A stretch of DNA of 64,000 bases from Pelecanus crispus (taxonomy: Eukaryota; Chordata; Aves; Pelecaniformes; Pelecanidae), in NCBI RefSeq assembly GCF_030463565.1, contig NC_134652.1, forward strand, positions 18,453,397-18,517,396, given 5' to 3'. The notes below the pieces were generated by a model. That model was given only the letters and a program-made list of their open reading frames with translations, was not told where the DNA came from and did no database searches. The translations under genes and the position numbers were made by a program. The number at the start of each line of letters is the position of its first letter. Positions within the stretch are counted from its first letter, which is position 1. Positions 61,301-64,000 of this stretch are shown here, piece after piece.

Positions 61301-63811
61301 TGTCAGTTATTTTGTCTAAACCCATTGGCACTGTCCATGTTCCCAACCTTATGTGGCACAGGTTCTGGAAATTCACTAACTGTTTAAAAAAACCCCACAA
61401 AACAACAAAACTCATACCTGTTCTGAGGTGATCTCATGTTTGTTTCATTCAGTGTCTCCTGGCTCTGTTGCTATAGAACTTGACAAGCAAGTTCTGCATT
61501 TGCCTTATCCACTGCCTTTATGATTTTTGTAAACCGTCATATTTGCTTTCCTCCAACAACGTTCTTCTCTCCAGATTGAAGAGTTGCAGTCTCTTTAGTC
61601 TTTCCTCACAAGACAGCTGCTTTGTCTTTTAGATAACTTTATTTGTCCTTCTCTGTGCTTTTTCTTACACGTGCCCTCCTTGAGATGCACAGAACTGCCC
61701 TCAGTGTACCTACATCTCTAGAGTACTGATATTTATACATAGTGGCAAAATGATGCACTTTGCCATGTTTTCAGTGTCCTTCCTGATGAAGCCCAGTACT
61801 TAGTTTTCTGTTTTGGCTGTCACTGCCTAATAAGCTGGTGAATACAGAAAACTGTCAGAAGAGCCTCCAAGATCTTTATTGAATGTTAACTGCCAGTTCT
61901 GAATTCAGTGTTCTGTAGGCATGGTTTATGTCACTCATTTTGCACCTTATCTGCCTCTTTGCCCATTAGTCTGTTCTGACAGTCCTTCTTGGATTCCTTA
62001 GTGCTATTGTGACTTCTGGTTACCCAAAAGAGCTTAGTGTCATCTATGTGCTTGGAGATAGTATGCAATACCATCTCTTGCCCCTTGCTAAAGACTGATA
62101 GAATTGATTGCAACACTGATCCCTGAAGGACTCCAAAGCTAACTTTTTATCAGTCTTTAACCAGCTTTCAGTCTGTAAAAGGATGTTTTCCCCAGTGCTG
62201 TGGTAACTTAGTTCCTTCAATTTATTTATATGAAACCTTGCCAAAAGGTTTTGAATATATTATGTCCACTGGATCCCCTCTATACACTTGTTGGAGCTCT
62301 TTAAGGGCATTGATAATCAGGTTAATGAGAGGATTTTTTTCCGGAGCCATTCTGACTCCTTTCCAGTAGATCATATCTATCCATATACTTAATAACTTTA
62401 TAGACTTTACTGTCTTACCAAGGGTAGAAGTTAATTTCACCAGCCTAGTTCCAAGAATTACTTACAGCACTCCTTTTTTACATGGAAATTGGGCAACCTG
62501 TCAATCTTCGAGTACAGCAGCTGTTTCGAATGATGGGTTACGTGCATTGTCCAGTTCTTGCATATCTGCCTTGTCAGATATGAAATTGAAAAGGTAATTA
62601 CATGTGTTTGAGAAAAAGGTACCATTTAACAGGGCTTTCTGGCTATGCAAAGATTTGTTTCTTTTATTCCAGTTAAATTGTTTGATATAGTAGTCAAATA
62701 CACATTTTACAGTGGTCTGGTTGCATTTAGGTTCTTAGGCTTGCTATAAATCACTTCTTTCCGTATATGTGTAACGGAATGTTAACTTTCTCTTCAGGTC
62801 TGAAGAAGTGTAGGTGGTGTTTATTTTGTACAGTGTTCTGTGTGCGCTTAGACTCATTCTACTGTAAATGAACAAGCCTTCATAAATAAGTGTGAGTGTG
62901 GGATGAAACACACCAAACTCAATGTTGTGTTTCTTGTAGGCAACAATTGTATTTATAGTGCTGGTTGTAATTCAGGATGTGAGCATGCTGGATTATGTAG
63001 GAATGGCCAGTCTTTTTGGATACTAAGCTGTACATGACTAGGAGCCACAAAACACTAATCTTTGAGTGTTGGGGGGAGGGAATACTTTGGAAGTGAATTC
63101 ATGACCAGGAAAAGATAAGACACCTTGTGAAGAACAAATGTCTTCTGTATCAGTATTGAGCTGCACTGTACCTGCAACTGGATTTGAGAAGAGCTGATAA
63201 CTAGTCTTCAGCAGCCCTTGGTAGCTGACTTTCTCCCGTACCTGTTAAGACTACTTTCCAGCTTCCATACCAGGGATACTTGGCTGTTTATCTATATGAT
63301 ATAGTGTTGGCATACTTGTTTGAACTATTTGTGAGCCATATGCAGTTCAAACTGCAAGTTGGCTGTATGGGTACAGAGAAGACCTAGTGGTGTGTCAGTG
63401 TCCAAGGTTCTAAAAGGCTAAATTTATCAAGGGAGAGATGTTAAGTTTTTTTTCTGCTCAATTAAGTACGTTAAATGGGCTTTTTCAGTCTGACTTTGTG
63501 AAATGGAACTTCTACACTTTGTGAATCAAAATGCTGTATGTCTGGTGATTCCTTTGGAGGAGAGAAATTAGTTCTTCCTCTTTCTCTCGCTTAATCTTCT
63601 GCCAGAACTTTGAACAAAAATTTCATCACATTGTCCTTAATATTATTTTCAATGTCCTATCTAGAACCAGGCTCAGAAAGTCCTATGGAAGATTCACCTT
63701 CAACAGATCGGTTGCGTTTTGACAGATTTGATATATGTCGGTTGTTAAAACATGGTGCATCTCTTCTTGGATCTGCTGGTGCAGAATTTGAAGTCCAAGA
63801 TGATAAATCAG
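49364..63811 (+). CDS. BTAF1: BTAF1, TBP-associated Mot1-family ATPase (5' part)
   Basis: Four coding exons join in frame: 49364-49377, 59538-59661, 60712-60826 and 63665-63811. They give the first 133 residues of a protein of roughly 1,850. The N-terminus [20 protein letters not shown], then [20 protein letters not shown], is nearly identical to vertebrate BTAF1 (TAF172), the homologue of yeast Mot1. The family uses N-terminal HEAT-like repeats to grip TBP and a C-terminal Snf2 ATPase to remove it from DNA. Only the first HEAT region is in the window, including [20 protein letters not shown] and later [20 protein letters not shown]. The ATPase domain lies beyond the right edge. The start ATG has a perfect GCCATGG context inside a CpG island. 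Introns are 10.2, 1.05 and 2.8 kb. Confidence 0.97.
49378..59537 (+). other. BTAF1 intron 1 (10.2 kb)
   Basis: A large first intron. I see no nested gene and no recognisable CR1. Homopolymer runs include T18 at 56531-56548 and T14 at 58159-58172. The latter sits between perfect 8-bp inverted arms (gttagatt / aatctaac, 58153-58180). Confidence 0.6.
59538..59661 (+). CDS. BTAF1: BTAF1 exon 2
   Basis: Encodes residues 5-46 ([20 protein letters not shown] and on to ELNNLLSK). Acceptor tcatatttag, donor AAA|gtaagc, phase 0 at the right end. Confidence 0.97.
60712..60826 (+). CDS. BTAF1: BTAF1 exon 3
   Basis: Encodes residues 47-84 ([20 protein letters not shown] and on to SKQ), with one base of Glu85. 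This is a HEAT-like helix pair. Acceptor tctccttaaag, donor G|gtgctt. Confidence 0.97.
61440..62590 (-). mobile_element. Ancient CR1-like LINE, about 1.1 kb
   Basis: The longest old CR1 in the window, in BTAF1 intron 3. The plus strand holds many antisense CR1 phrases in order: 'ccagattgaagagttgcagt' followed by 'ctctttagtctttcctcac', 'cactgatccctgaaggactc', 'tatgtccactggatcccctc' and 'ccttgtcagatatgaaattg'. The minus-strand translation retains decayed reverse-transcriptase pieces such as [12 protein letters not shown] (normally D-F-S-K-A-F-D-T-V) and KHIDDTKLF (normally F-A-D-D-T-K). Confidence 0.85.
63665..63811 (+). CDS. BTAF1: BTAF1 exon 4
   Basis: Encodes Glu85 to Ser133 plus one base. 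It includes [20 protein letters not shown] and then [20 protein letters not shown], both conserved in vertebrate BTAF1. Acceptor ttcaatgtcctatctag, donor G|gtatat. The gene continues past the right edge. Confidence 0.97.
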
Positions 63812-64000
63812 GTATATCTTTATATTTTACTTGCAGACAAGAAAACTTGCTTATTTGAAAAAGTTTGTTGTGGCAGTATTATGAGTCTAGTCATCCATGG
63901 TTTCTCAGAATGCTAGGAAATAATGGAAGAAAATATTGCCCAACATAACTGGTTTGTATTATCTTACTCAAGTTAAATGATTTTTTAGGAGGTGCATATC

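Overview
This window looks like nuclear DNA of a bird. It is AT-rich, with long introns and two sharp CpG islands. Almost every recognisable repeat is a CR1 LINE fragment of several ages. I see no SINEs and no bacterial-type gene organisation. The species cannot be named from the sequence.

Layout. (1) About 1-14.7 kb: intronic or intergenic DNA holding at least four, probably five, spliced exons of a minus-strand gene that I could not identify. They lie at 11757-11832, 10523-10574, 8665-8739, 7905-7974 and probably 6104-6153, and their reading phases join without a stop. (2) 14.65-15.76 kb: a CpG island with four NRF1-like sites, probably a shared promoter for that gene and for the plus-strand gene to its right. 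(3) 16.0-38.5 kb: a complete plus-strand DUSP11 gene (RNA 5'-triphosphatase/diphosphatase of the cysteine phosphatase family). It has one untranslated and 11 coding exons, and I can trace 664 codons in one continuous frame. (4) 38.5-48.1 kb: intergenic DNA in which I see no gene. (5) 48.15-49.6 kb: a second CpG island, the BTAF1 promoter, with ETS, ZNF143-type, CCAAT, YY1 and TATA-like elements. (6) 49.36-64 kb: the first four coding exons of plus-strand BTAF1 (TATA-binding-protein-associated ATPase), which runs off the right edge.

The most striking feature is DUSP11 coding exon 9 (34757-35680). It is 924 bp in a gene whose other internal exons are 47-132 bp. It encodes about ten tandem 30-32-residue units, each built on a G-x-G-Q-R-x-R-x-F core followed by an acidic half. 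I know of no such array in mammalian DUSP11, and it makes the predicted protein about 1.7 times the human length. Two degenerate, protein-like tracts on the minus strand inside DUSP11 introns (about 18.5-18.95 kb and 26.0-27.4 kb) are not explained by CR1 and deserve a search.
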